A stretch of DNA of 64,000 nt, taken from assembly GCA_021234535.1 (NCBI GenBank), contig CM037836.1:17405111-17469110 (forward strand), in the 5' to 3' direction. The DNA comes from Stichopus chloronotus. Its lineage: Eukaryota; Echinodermata; Holothuroidea; Aspidochirotida; Stichopodidae. The notes beneath the pieces are model-generated. The model ran no database searches. It saw only the letters and a list, made by a program, of their open reading frames with translations, and was not told the DNA's origin. A program made the position numbers and the translations under genes. Shown piece after piece: positions 36,815 through 47,744 of the stretch. The stretch's first letter is position 1, and each line of letters begins with the position of its first letter.

Positions 36815-37428
36815 AACCACCTCCCCTGCCCCCTCCCAACCCTTCCCCCTATTGCAACCGCTAGGAATTGGCATACTGGCACCATGTCTCAATGGCAAAA
36901 TTAAGAGCCAAAACCAGTAGTGAGGAGTTGTAGGGTCCATGCCTTTACTTTCAAGAGATTATATGCTAAAGACAACCCCAAGCACTCTGCACCCCCTGAG
37001 AACCCTGTTTAAGCATGCAAGCTAAGTGTGAATTATATAGAGCATAGGGCCTAGACCTTGATTCATGCTCACAATTTATCGTCTATACAATGAATAACCT
37101 AGATCCACAGTAAACTAGCCGAGGCCTACAAATCACATGCATCTCACTCTAATACTAGCACACATATATACAGTAACTTCTACACTCCACCATGATTGTG
37201 ATTCTACCTAATAGAAAACCACATTGACCTGCACTCACTCCTATTAATCTCAAGTTGCTTTGCAAAAAATGAACTGTCACAAAGGCAGGTCCAGGTGCCA
37301 TTATGTAATAGAATTGCAGTGTGGACCCCATGAGGCTTTCAGAATAAACTATCAAATCTCACCTTGATTAAGGAATGATATGTGGAAGTAGATGAAGGTA
37401 CTGCAATGTGTGCAATGTCACTGAAAAA

Positions 37429-37796
37429 TGTCCCGTCCGCGACAAAATGTCCCGTCCGCGACAGTTTTTCATTAATTAATTACTCCGGTTAAATAAATGC
37501 AGTGGACAAAAGGAAGACAAAGGGGGGTATTGTATTGAGGCCAGCAAGAGAATTCTCAAAAAAGAAAAAATTGAACCAATTATTGCTGAGTAATGTTAAA
37601 AATCGTGTTGAAATTGTTGCAGACGGGACAATTCAATTTTTACTAATTAATAAGTATTAATTAGCAGTACAGCAGAAACTTTGAAACTGATTCATGATGT
37701 AACCTATAACATGCTAAATATGTCCTGACTACTTCTATACCATTCCTCTTCTGTCCCATTCTCTATTACCAGAAAGGGTAATGTCCCGTCCGCGAC
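37429..37796 (-). repeat. right cluster of TGTCCCGTCCGCGAC motifs
   Basis: Copies at 37429, 37448 and 37782 in reverse orientation, plus one forward variant at 37616 (GTTGCAGACGGGACA). All are the CCC/GGG type seen only near the ends, mirroring the left cluster. The closest is about 180 bp from the right terminus. Confidence 0.85.
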
Positions 37797-40700
37797 GCTG
37801 TTCCCAGGTTCGTTTACTCTGTTTATTAATTAATTACCATAAGAGTGATTTTTTTCCAGAAAAAAGTTTACCACTAGGAACTATGACTTGTCCACTGGGA
37901 TAATTGACTAATCACAGGTGGATACTTTGCATTTGAAATTTACACATTCATGTCCAAATTACTGTGGAATGCCCCTCAACTATGTTTGTGATAGGAAACT
38001 TTGAAAGCAATTGCCAACATGAATGTATTTTTTTTTAATAGGTGCAATAGTACTTTCTCAGAAAAGGAAAGAAATAACCTGTACATCAGAAAAATAATGT
38101 CCTGTTCTTTCACAACTTGCAGTTACCCAGTAGTCCTGAAACTTGGCCAGAAGTCTGCTGTCATGAATACCCTTACAGTATAAGGCTGGAACATTGTTTA
38201 TTTGGTTATAGAATGCAGTACTATGCACACTATGTGGACATGTTTACCGTAGCTTGGATCGTTATCACGGAGAAACAGTAAACTGTAGAACATCTAGGTG
38301 AGCTGTAATTTGAATTTAACATTCCAGATGAAAAAAGTATTGTACTAGAAAGATGAGAAACTACGAAAACCTCTGACACATTGACACATTTTGATTAGCA
38401 GGAACAGTATCTCAAATGGATTCATTATCTTGAAATACTTGTCTGTTTTAATTGCATTTACTAGGTTTTTCTGCTTACTGCAACATTGCTACTTAGGTAC
38501 AGGTACTGCAATACTGTAATTACAATGGCACTACTGTACCAGGCTTTTTCCTTCTTTTTTTTTACATTTACAAGATCAATTTTGTACCCCTGTAATGTTT
38601 TAAGGTGCCTCCAGCCTTTACTAGTTACTACACAGCAAGATTTGTCCCACTAGTGGAACACTGCATTTTGTGCAACATGTGGATAAAAGATATACCACAT
38701 GCTCAGAGGCATATATACACAAATTCAATTTATTATTATATCTATGAAGCACCATAAGCAGAGCTCTGCAGTTAACAGTCTGAGTATACTGCTGCAATGA
38801 CTTCTCTAGAGCTGCCAGTTGATATCACACACAACTTTCTTTTCCAAATATTTGCAATCTACATTGATTTACTAAAATTGCAAATGTCAGACTGGTTTTA
38901 TAAAATAAACTCTTTTTATATGTGTCTGGGAATGTGTCTTATCCCCAAACTAGTACAGTACTGAGCATGCTCATATTTAGTTCCAAATTCAAACATGCAA
39001 CCTCCATACTCAATGTCAACATTGTGCAAAAAATTACTGTATAAGAGGGGGGGGGGAAGAAACTGGCAAAAAAATGACTAGTTTATGCACTTTTAAAGAA
39101 ATCTTGCAGCGTTTACTGCATTTGATGTATTATCACTTCAGATGCAATAGCACTGACAGTTTCAAAGCACACTGAGGTTTCAAGGTGAACAATGAATGAA
39201 AGGGATTCTGTAATACAGGTAGATGAATTTCCTGCTTACCTGGGCTCTATAACAACTGTCCCATTTAATTAGATACAAGGCATTGTCTTCGGAGCTGTTG
39301 CCGAGGGCACAACTGTACTGAATCGGATATTTCAGAACTTACAAGTCTTCAAACAAATGAAGAAAACCCAGTGACTTTGTATGGAGAATTGAATTAGAAC
39401 TGATGGGGACAACAGAAACTCCCTAATGGGGAAAAGGGAAAATTTACCAAGTACAAGAACCGTGAACTAAATCTTGGTAGGAAAGCTTGAAAAATAAAGG
39501 TACTGAACATGTCTTGTGGTGTATTCAGTGTACTGTCCAGAGAATGAAGTAACTAAGCCAGAAGCAGGTGAAAGGGATTACTCCTATTCTCTGTATTCAT
39601 CAGATTTCAATTGTTAAGTGGAATGCTGAGCCTACCCACTAAACTAAGGTTGTGCAGTTTAATACAGTAGATTAACTAGATGAATATTTATTAAATAACT
39701 TTGCACATGTTTTCCTATTCTAGTTTTCATTCTTTTATTTTCTTCCTAACTTGTAAAGGTGTTAAAATACAGTGGTGTAACTAGAAGACAGTATGTCATA
39801 CCAGGAAGGTGCAATTGAAAAGGAGGTACCACAGAAACTCCTTCCTTTGAAGTGGTCTACATTCCGCCAAAATCACTTTTATTCACTACTTACAGAACAA
39901 ATTCAACGGGATTAAAGTGTATTAGGAAGTTAACGTAAACAGTCAATGTTTACTGACTGCATTGTAAATTACCAAACAGAAAATGATGCCCACAGCATCC
40001 ATTGCCAGTCGTTCTTCTTAAAAATCAGTTTTTAACATTTGACGCATTCCGACGCCTATCACAGTAAAAAAAAAAAATTGATTTGCGTAACTTACTGAAG
40101 AAGGTAACACCCAGTACAAAGGTGCGAAAGCTAGGGAATATTGATCAAATGCTACAATACAGTCTTATGACAGTTTTTGTCATATATTTGTCAAAGGTCT
40201 ATGACTTACTCTTATAAACCAATCTGTCTTGATTCCAAAGAGAGAACCAGTCATTTTGATTTTTGAGATATTTGTTTTGAGTTGACTGTCAGCAATGAAC
40301 CTTGCAACAAAGCTTTTTTTCTGCACAATCCTTTTCAAAGATTTTAAGCAGGTGTGAATAAAGGTTACTTGGATGTCCCTAGAATTAAGATACATCACAC
40401 AAAGGTAAAATAGCACTCTAAGCTGTTCTCATCCCTTTATGAATTAGAAGTTTAACCTTCCTGTTGTATCTCCTCAATTGCACCGCCCTGGTCATACACA
40501 TTTACACATACTGTAGTATGACTGATTTTAAGGGCATTTAATTTTACCACCTTTTTCTGCTTTTGTTCCGGTAATTACCAGTTTTTATCACTGACAGGGT
40601 AAATAAAGATTTTTACCACTAGAGACCAAACCCTGTTATGAAGTGACAACCAAAAGAGGCTGACCAATAGTGATGATGTGGTGGTATTAGACTCAATGCT

Positions 40701-41293
40701 AAATATCTTCTATGAAGCCAGTCCTCTCAGTAAAACGGAAGCCTTATGTAGGCCTAAGTCTTACCTAATATTTTTGTCTTGGCATAGCTGTGATCAGTCA
40801 GAAATAGGGCTAGGCCTAAGTAACAACTTACAGTACTGTACGTACACTTCATTTATAGACAGTAAGGGCTTCACCCATACAAACTGCATCCAACCAAACT
40901 TATTCAATTAAAAGCAGACTGACATACAGTACAGTATTTCATAAAACTTCATTCACACCAAATACCTGCTGGTCACATTTAAAAACTTTTCACATCCTTG
41001 CAAAGTTGGCTATCGCTTCATTCACCATACTTGCCAGGCTCCATTTCATGCTACAGGAAACTCACACAGAATGTGCTCCAAGAGTTTATTTTTGTTATGC
41101 CAAGAAAAAGTCTAAGGCAGTTGCTTTGGGTTTCACTATTAACTGTATGTGTCACGCCACCAACTTTGAACTTTGGTTGGACAACATTGAACACTGACCG
41201 CCAGTCTAAACTGAAAGTTCTGCACAGCAAAACAGACATGGTTGGCTGGCATATCACAATTGACTGTCCCTCCAATAGCCTGTTTAAAACTTC

Positions 41294-42148
41294 TCTTCAT
41301 GTGTAATCAAAACACAGGGGGAATGTGTAAGTTGTGTAATATCAGCTACTGCACTCGGCATCTTTCGATTTGTCGTCAATCATTTGTTGCCAATTGAGAA
41401 TTTTGCTTACACCTTACCCCTAGCCAAAAATGTAGCTTGGGGTGATGAGTGACTACCTTCCAATAATGATGATCAAACCTTCAAGTCAATCTGCATTTCA
41501 TGCACTACAATGAGTGCAGACTCTTTCCTAGCATAGTGGGGGCAAAATGCTGCAGTTTCTTGGGCACGCCGGCATACACAAAAGAATCTGCCTTGACATA
41601 CCAGTTGTACGACCTAGGCTACTTACAGTACATTTTGTAATGCACAAGCAGTACCTCACAAATGTAAATGACATGAAAAGATTTTCTGTGCTGTGGCTTC
41701 TCATCCTAAAATAAAGTACATCTTCATGTGTAATCAAAACACAGGGGGAATGTGTAAGTTGTGTAATATCAGCTACTGCACTCGGCATCTTTCGATTTGT
41801 CGTCAATCATTTGTTGCCAATTGAGAATTTTGCTTACACCTTACCCCTAGCCAAAAAAGGTAGCTTGGGGTGATGAGTGACTACCTTCCAATAATGATGA
41901 TCAAACCTTCAAGTCAATCTGCATTTCATGCACTACTATGAGTGCAGACTCTTTCCTACCTTAGTGGGGGCAAAATGCTGTAGTTTCTTGGGCACGCCGG
42001 CATACACAAAAGAATCTGCCTTGACATACCAGTTGTAGGACCTAGGCTACTTACAGTACATTTTGTAATGCGCAAGCAGTACCTCACAAATGTAAATGAC
42101 ATGAAAAGATTTTCTGTGCTGTGGCTTCTCATCCTAAAATAAAGTACA
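41294..42148. repeat. 427-bp tandem duplication
   Basis: The block beginning TCTTCATGTGTAATCAAAAC and ending CATCCTAAAATAAAGTACA occurs at 41294-41720 and again at 41721-42148. By eye there are only about half a dozen differences and a 2-bp indel (AAAAATGTAGC versus AAAAAAGGTAGC). Recent segmental duplication within MEK intron 1; no gene content. Assembly duplication (two haplotypes joined) is an alternative. Confidence 0.92.
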
Positions 42149-44536
42149 ACTTCACCCCAAGATTTCTAGTGAAGTATAATTTTTATGCACCTACTGTAAA
42201 TTGACAACTTTGGTGGGATCATAAGCAAAGTCAATCACAGAGTACTAGCAGAAGCCATGAAATACAATGTCTATGTACTGTGCAAACTTATGTCTAGTAG
42301 ACAGATCATTATTTTGGAATAATAATATGTTATTATGCCATGTCTTTTGGCTTGTTGCTTGTTATTTATTTTTTTTTTTTAAGTTATATTTCAAATTAGG
42401 ATATGAAGTCTATCCTATAGACAAGGGTGATAAAACATCATCAAAGAATTGGAAGTGTGACAGACTACACCAGCAATGGACTAATTTTAGGGAATTATGT
42501 CAGTGTGTTTTTAATGCAATAGATTAGGTTGACTGAAGTAGTACAGTTTTAGTAATAGCTAAGGTTACAGTACATCATTCTAGAGGATGTGTCATTCTAG
42601 GTGCACTTGCTAAGTTGCTATGTATGGCAAATGTTGAAGGCAGAGCTGTTTTGCCATACAGAGCAAGGACCACACTATTATGCTCCCCTTCATTTGGTCA
42701 GTGTGTGGCTGGTTAGTCTGACGTCATTCTGGCTTATCTATTTCTATGGCACGTTTCCCCTTAATTCACAACACATTTTCCAGTCAAATAGGAAAGAATG
42801 TGTGAATTTCTTTTCAAATGTGTGTAAGCAAAATCATCGGCCAGCATGTTATGTTATATTATATTAATGTACTGTATGACAACTGGGTTTTGTTAGCGTA
42901 AGAACGTCAATACCGCAGCAAAACTTCAACGGCATTAGCATGGAACATGCCCTTGTCCTCAAGTGTATCACTTTAGAGTCCATCATGCTGGGCAATCAGT
43001 TAGAATTCTAACTTATGACTAGGCTAAGCTATGCAAGTCTACCTCAAGTGACTACAAAAGCAAGGTTGTGCAACAGTAATTTCCCAGATTGGAAAGCTAT
43101 TTTCAGGGGAGGAATCCCTCACGCAGAATTGGGAACAAATACTGCACAAACTAACAGAGTTGTTGGTACAATTTTCGAATCCATGACTGGAAGTGAAGTC
43201 AGCAAGGGTATAAGACAACTAACACAGTTGCACAGGGCCTATGTCTACTTTTTTATCTTTGATTCTTTCTTTCTTTTTTTTTCCTTAATCACACAAAGTT
43301 ATAGACATTCTGTGAAAGAAAAAACTATGAAAACCTGTGAGAGAAACGAGAGAAATTACATTTGCAAATGAAAGAGGATAGAAGATTGGAAGCAAGTATA
43401 TTATGACAACAGTGGCATTATATAAGCAAAACCCATTATGCTAAAAGAGAAAATTTGGTGGTTGGGTGTTCGAAGATAAATTTATACAATACATCCCTGA
43501 TGACTAACTCTGTAATATATACGCTAACCCTATATTATGTACCTATATGCTATTCCTGGCATTACTACAAGTGTTCATTCAAGCATATCATTGTCTAGTA
43601 TATAAGCGTGTGGTCATGGATTGTTAACTTCAGTCAATTTGTTACCATATTCCTAATTTTAAAAATATAACATCATTCGTGCAAGTTAGCAGTAACAAGC
43701 ATTGATATGTGTAGACTTAGTAGGACCTACTGACGATAAATTTCTAAGCTGACCGACAATGTATTCTCCAACTCAGCACAAATTCACAGAAGAAAGTAAG
43801 ATTTATCAGCACACTCTTGAACTGCCAAAATATCGCCTGTGCAGTCTGTATAAGTTACATTAATGTGACATATAAGCTCGGCTAACATTAAGCAGTTCAT
43901 CTACCAAGTCTGTTGCAGTTTTTCTACTTGCAAAAATCTTTGGAAAACTGCTAGCCTGTGCTTGCATACACCTTAATCAGTTAATGTCCTCCTCTCCTCC
44001 TAGCCAGTTACTACATTACTAATTAGTAACGTTAAGCCTAGGATATATAACATTCATTAACAGTAACACTAATGTTAGTCTACACCACAGCAAGGTGGCA
44101 TGAACAGTAATACCTAGATTATGTTTAGACCTGGCAAAATTATTACTTAGACTCTGCTCATGCCCACGGTACAATAATAAGCATTAAAATTTGACATAAC
44201 GTTTGCCTACTCATAGTATGCCTAGGCTACTGTATCATGCTGTAACTTAGGCCTAGGCCACTCAAAAGTCAGTCATACTCCCTCAGTTCACAGCTACACA
44301 GAGATCCTAAAACGTACCTTAAGGCGTATACTTGTCGATTAAAGGATAGTAATCTTAAAGTGGGCAGATCACTTTTTCAAGATTATAGTTTGGTGTGCTA
44401 TAATTTTACAGTTGTTATTAAATTACTATTAGACTCAGTCAAACAAAATCGATTACGCATAGGCCGTAGTAGGCCTACTAACGTCAGCCTAACTTAGGTC
44501 CGTTACAATACAAACTGTACAATAATATACACTTAC

Positions 44537-44640
44537 TCTGCGGCATTTAATTGTGTGCTTTCCCCACCATTTGTCGCATCTCCAGGGAGAGTCAACTTTT
44601 TTATATTCTTCTTAGAAGTCATTTTCAATAATGAAGTTTC
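44537..44640 (-). CDS. MAP2K1: MEK1/2 kinase, start-codon exon
   Basis: The ATG is at 44622-44620 and the GTAAGT donor at 44531-44536. The 86 coding nt read MTSKKNIKKLTLPGDATNGG, ESTQLNAA plus two bases; joined to exon 2 (TAAAAGC) they give [20 protein letters not shown], in frame with the MEK N-terminus. The start KKNIKKLTL has the basic-x-hydrophobic form of the MEK D-site (MEK1 MPKKKPTPIQL) that docks ERK. The pyrimidine-rich TTTCTTTCTTTTCTAAG just upstream looks like an acceptor at 44641, so 44623-44640 would be 5' UTR and a non-coding exon precedes it. The N-terminus is about ten residues longer overall than human MEK1, counted to the catalytic Lys. Confidence 0.9.
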
Positions 44641-44906
44641 CTTAGAAAAGAAAGAAAATATTAATTAAAATACATTGTACAGTTATTCCTAAAAAATTAT
44701 CTCCTCATATAAATCCCACGAAACCTTCACTGGCACTGCACACCAACTGCTGGCTTGTACTGTACTTGTTAGCGTAATGTACAAATATATCCCACAGTCT
44801 ATTTAGTTGGAGATAGATCTTATAAGCAGCTGCAAAGATAATGTAGGGAAAGATGATCAATCTGTCAATTTAGTGTTACAAGTAGAAACACTAAAACTAC
44901 ACTCAC

Positions 44907-45100
44907 CAGTACTATTCCGATCGGGGCTTAGCTCGCACAAGGGACGTTATTATTGCTGAATACACCAGCTCTGCCTTCGTAATACATATGGACATTAAAA
45001 AAGCGGCACACACCAACACCTGCTGGAAAGGTAACTCGGGGCTAGGTGTCGGTTTGCTCTTTATATCTGCAATTTTAACCACAAAAGGCATGTGCTTTGT
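44907..45100 (-). other. probable 5' non-coding exon of MEK
   Basis: A strong donor (TACTG|GTGAGTG, with GTGAGT at 44901-44906) lies 266 bp upstream of the acceptor at 44641, on the same strand. The sequence upstream of it is GC- and CpG-richer (GAGCTAAGCCCCGATCGG). I infer a first exon ending at 44907. Its 5' end is not visible; the upper bound given is arbitrary. No TATA box is evident. Confidence 0.4.
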
Positions 45101-45491
45101 CATACAGGCCTTTGTTAAAATACATGTTGCTTAATGCAAACAACACTTATGGCCCGTATACAGCTTTTCAGTGGTCTCGGTATTACCACGGGTGCGCAGT
45201 TTACGCGACAATTATGACAAACAAATTAATACTCATTCAACATGTTGCTAACGCAGGCCTACTATCATAGGCGTCCGAACCCCGTGAACCCTCCTCTTCC
45301 CGGATAAGGGACTGCGCTTTACAGTTACAGAAATCAAGATAATCGCATAGTATTGTTCTAAATTTCCTATATTTTTACGAAAGAGGGCGCTATTTCCAAT
45401 ATATTAACAGTTTTCCAGGGAGAATGTCCAATCTTCCTCTGGAATCAAAATCTTTGGTACTGTGAACGTTGCCGGAGAGTTACATCTACTA
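45100..45491. promoter_or_regulatory. putative promoter zone of MEK
   Basis: Lies upstream of the inferred first exon and shows scattered CpG (GGCGTCCG, AGAGGGCGCTA) and an inverted CCAAT (ATTGG-like) context. A plus-strand ATG (45492) just to its right raises the possibility of a divergent promoter. Inference from position and composition only. Confidence 0.3.
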
Positions 45492-45632
45492 ATGGCTACA
45501 ACTCAACCAGATCGGCCAAAGCTACCCTTCGACCCAAATTTCGTACACGGCAGAGTGAGGGAGGGCACAGAACTCATAGAGCTCGAGATGCAGATTGGAG
45601 GAAGGTGGTCACAACGCCACAAGTCAGGCTAA
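45492..45632 (+). CDS. short divergent frame, unknown
   Basis: ATG at 45492 opens MATTQPDRPKLPFDPNFVHG, RVREGTELIELEMQIGGRWS, QRHKSG and then TAG. The first 38 residues look like real protein (Pro/Asp/Glu mix, good codon variety) and then degrade, suggesting an exon that should be spliced at GGAGGAAG|GTGGTC or at GGCAGA|GTGAGG. Neither donor is strong. It is divergent from MEK across about 500 bp, a common arrangement for paired promoters. No family is recognised and no downstream exon was identified. Confidence 0.3.
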   Translation: MATTQPDRPKLPFDPNFVHGRVREGTELIELEMQIGGRWSQRHKSG

Positions 45633-47744
45633 TAATGTTCTCATCCAGGACAAACCTCATATTCTACTTTGTTCAAAATCAACTGAGGTCGAGTCAAATA
45701 AAAAAATCAGTAACTTAGCTATAAAGGTGGCCACTGCAGCCATTCCATACACCGAAGTGATACTCAGGAATGATGATTACCAACCGCGGTCAGAGTTGAA
45801 TCGCAACCTTTGTAATAATGACGGCGTGTTTATGTATGTTTGTGTGTGCAGGGGCGTGAGAGAAGACATTTCACAGAGGGGCTGGGTCGGAGGGTGTTTG
45901 CCCGGAAAATTTTGCAATTTGCCCTGATTTTTCCCTTCCAGTACCACGAAAGCGGCATTCTCGACGGGTATGGATGGGTCTCTACCCCCCCCCCCTCACA
46001 ATTATTACTACAAACAAAGATATTATTGTCGGAGTTTTGGTTTATACTTAATACTGCTAATAGTAACTGCGACTATAAGCATTTTGCCCTGTTGACAAAC
46101 GCCGCTGCACGCCGCACTCCCTACTGCATTGCTCTATTGCCCTGAAAATACAAGTGTCAGCTAGTGCCCTGAAATAAGCATTTCCCTGCTCTGGGAAGGC
46201 TGCAGCAACCCGAACCCCATCTCGCGTACACCTACGTGTGCTAATGTTGTAGGTACGTGTGCATGAATGTGTATTTGTCACGCCTAAGTTGTTTGTGAAT
46301 ACGATATCTCAAAAACGAAAGCTTGGACTTATGTCATGCACACCAGGGCCAGAGTCCACCTTATCCGAGTCTGGGACAATTCCGATTCCAGAGGCCCCAA
46401 TTCCGAGCCTATTTTCAAGTCCGGTACCCCAACCCCTCCGAGTCGGAGTCCAGGGGATCCGAGTCCGAGCAGAGTCCACCCCACAATTGAATGTTAAGTA
46501 AAACCCTTGAAAATTGATTGTGCGATAGGCACGAATCTATTCATGTACTCTCAAAGCAAGAACCTCATATTTGCCATAGACAGACATCGTATTTGGTCCG
46601 TGTTGATGTCATGTGCTTTTATCAAATCCCAATTTCCTTTGCTTGTGTATTAATTACTGTGATCAGCTAAACTGGGCCGCATCATAAAAACCCAGCCTAA
46701 GTGAATTTTGAATTTTGGTTAAGAAGTTACTGCTGTTACCTACTACTGTTTTCCCAAGGCTGAGGTTTGACTACACTCTTGTGGTCTTGAGTAAAATATT
46801 CAAAATTACCAAGGAACCCGGAAACGACGAACTATGATAACCAGTGGCGAACACCGTAAATGTCATTTAGTAACTACTCATGAATGCTATCAAAACAAAG
46901 ACGAGGCTAATTTTCATCATTTGTTCTTTTCAGTGTGCACAAAGCTCATTTTCATAAGGCTCCCTCGTCAAGTAAATAGACATTTATGAGCCAGATCAAT
47001 TCAATCAGTCAGCAGGAGAGTTGCTATTTTTTGCCGTGAGTTACAAATGTGGAAAATCGTTTTAGCAGGAGACCTTATACTGATTAAGTTTATAGAAACA
47101 TGAGAACTGCATGCAACCTCAAAGTCACTCAGATATTAAGGTGGTATTTTAAAGGTAAGTATGACAATGCACTATTCATTGTCATAACTTTGTACCACCG
47201 TAAATTTCAAACGTCGAGATAACCATATAAGGCAACAGCTTTCCTCTTGTGCTCACCCACCTCCCTTCAAAACAAAAAGGAAACAATCGCCACAGGGCGC
47301 CATCCGTCTTCCCCCAGTTACGTTGCCACCGGTAGTATTTACGTTTTCACAGTACTTACTATAAAACATACCTTATAAAATATGTATCAGGGATGTGAAA
47401 ATCTTAAACCTTGTACACGTTCGTGGGGACTCCACCACAAAGACTAGGTCGTGCAGGCATAAAAATAAGGTTTCGGAAATACCTGCAAAAGGAATAAAAA
47501 GAAGAAAAAACAAACAACAAACAAAAAGAAGTCCTGAAGAAGCGAATTAACGTTCATGAGTACACAAACTATTAGCAATAACGTTATCATATATATGTTG
47601 TATAGAGCAAAAGACCAAAAAAACACACATGAACAAAAGAACTGGCTTCATTCGAAGGTTGCACAGAAAAAAACCGGGATGACAATTGCAGAAACTGTGT
47701 TTATATAACTGTTACCATTGTTGCGATATGACTTTTCAAAGTTT
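45633..47744. other. intergenic stretch without recognised gene
   Basis: Contains the GAGTCC-type repeat at about 46.35 kb, a poly-C tract at about 45.99 kb and AT-rich DNA. The open frames at 45595-45927 and 45840-46145 have no initiating ATG context or known family and include simple sequence. Confidence 0.7.
46346..46486. repeat. degenerate GAGTCC/TCCGAG hexamer repeat
   Basis: Words such as CAGAGTCCACC, TCCGAGTCTGGG, TTCCGATTCC, TTCCGAGCC, CTCCGAGTCGGAGTCC and ATCCGAGTCCGAGCAGAGTCC recur over 140 bp. This gives a Pro/Ser/Ile/Arg-rich pseudo-protein in one plus frame. I treat it as simple sequence, not a gene. Confidence 0.75.

Larger units (their letters stand above)
31130..37979. mobile_element. 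6.8-kb TIR element with arrays of a TGTAACGTCCGCAAC motif
   Basis: The left terminus GGGGCATTCCATGGTATTT (from 31134) and the right terminus, read inward on the minus strand from 37975, GGGGCATTCCACAGTAATTT, are inverted repeats matching over the first 11 bp and at about 16 of 20. Both are flanked by TCAA (31130-31133 and 37976-37979), a 4-bp target-site-duplication candidate. Inside are at least 15 copies of one 15-bp motif (listed separately) and a 28-bp internal inverted repeat. The longest open frame (141 codons, minus strand, 34681-35106) resembles no transposase I know, so the element is probably non-autonomous or decayed. Superfamily is undetermined; a 4-bp duplication would be compatible with Chapaev, Sola or Academ-like groups, but this is only a suggestion. 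Confidence 0.7.
29566..44536 (-). other. MEK intron 1 (15 kb), transposon-bearing
   Basis: First coding intron, phase 2. It holds a hAT-like MITE (30.77-31.08 kb), the 6.8-kb inverted-repeat element (31.13-37.98 kb) and a 427-bp tandem duplication (41.29-42.15 kb), all listed separately. In 29.6-30.7, 38.0-41.2 and 42.2-44.5 kb I see no further exon or element I can support. A protein-like frame at about 41.0-41.2 kb has no recognisable family. Confidence 0.85.

Noticed and set aside
40998..41306. 102- and 63-codon plus frames (TECAPRVYFCYAKKKSKAVA, NFELWLDN)
   Set aside because: Some resemblance to a phosphotyrosine-binding-type strand pattern was considered, but the match is too loose and no splice context supports it.
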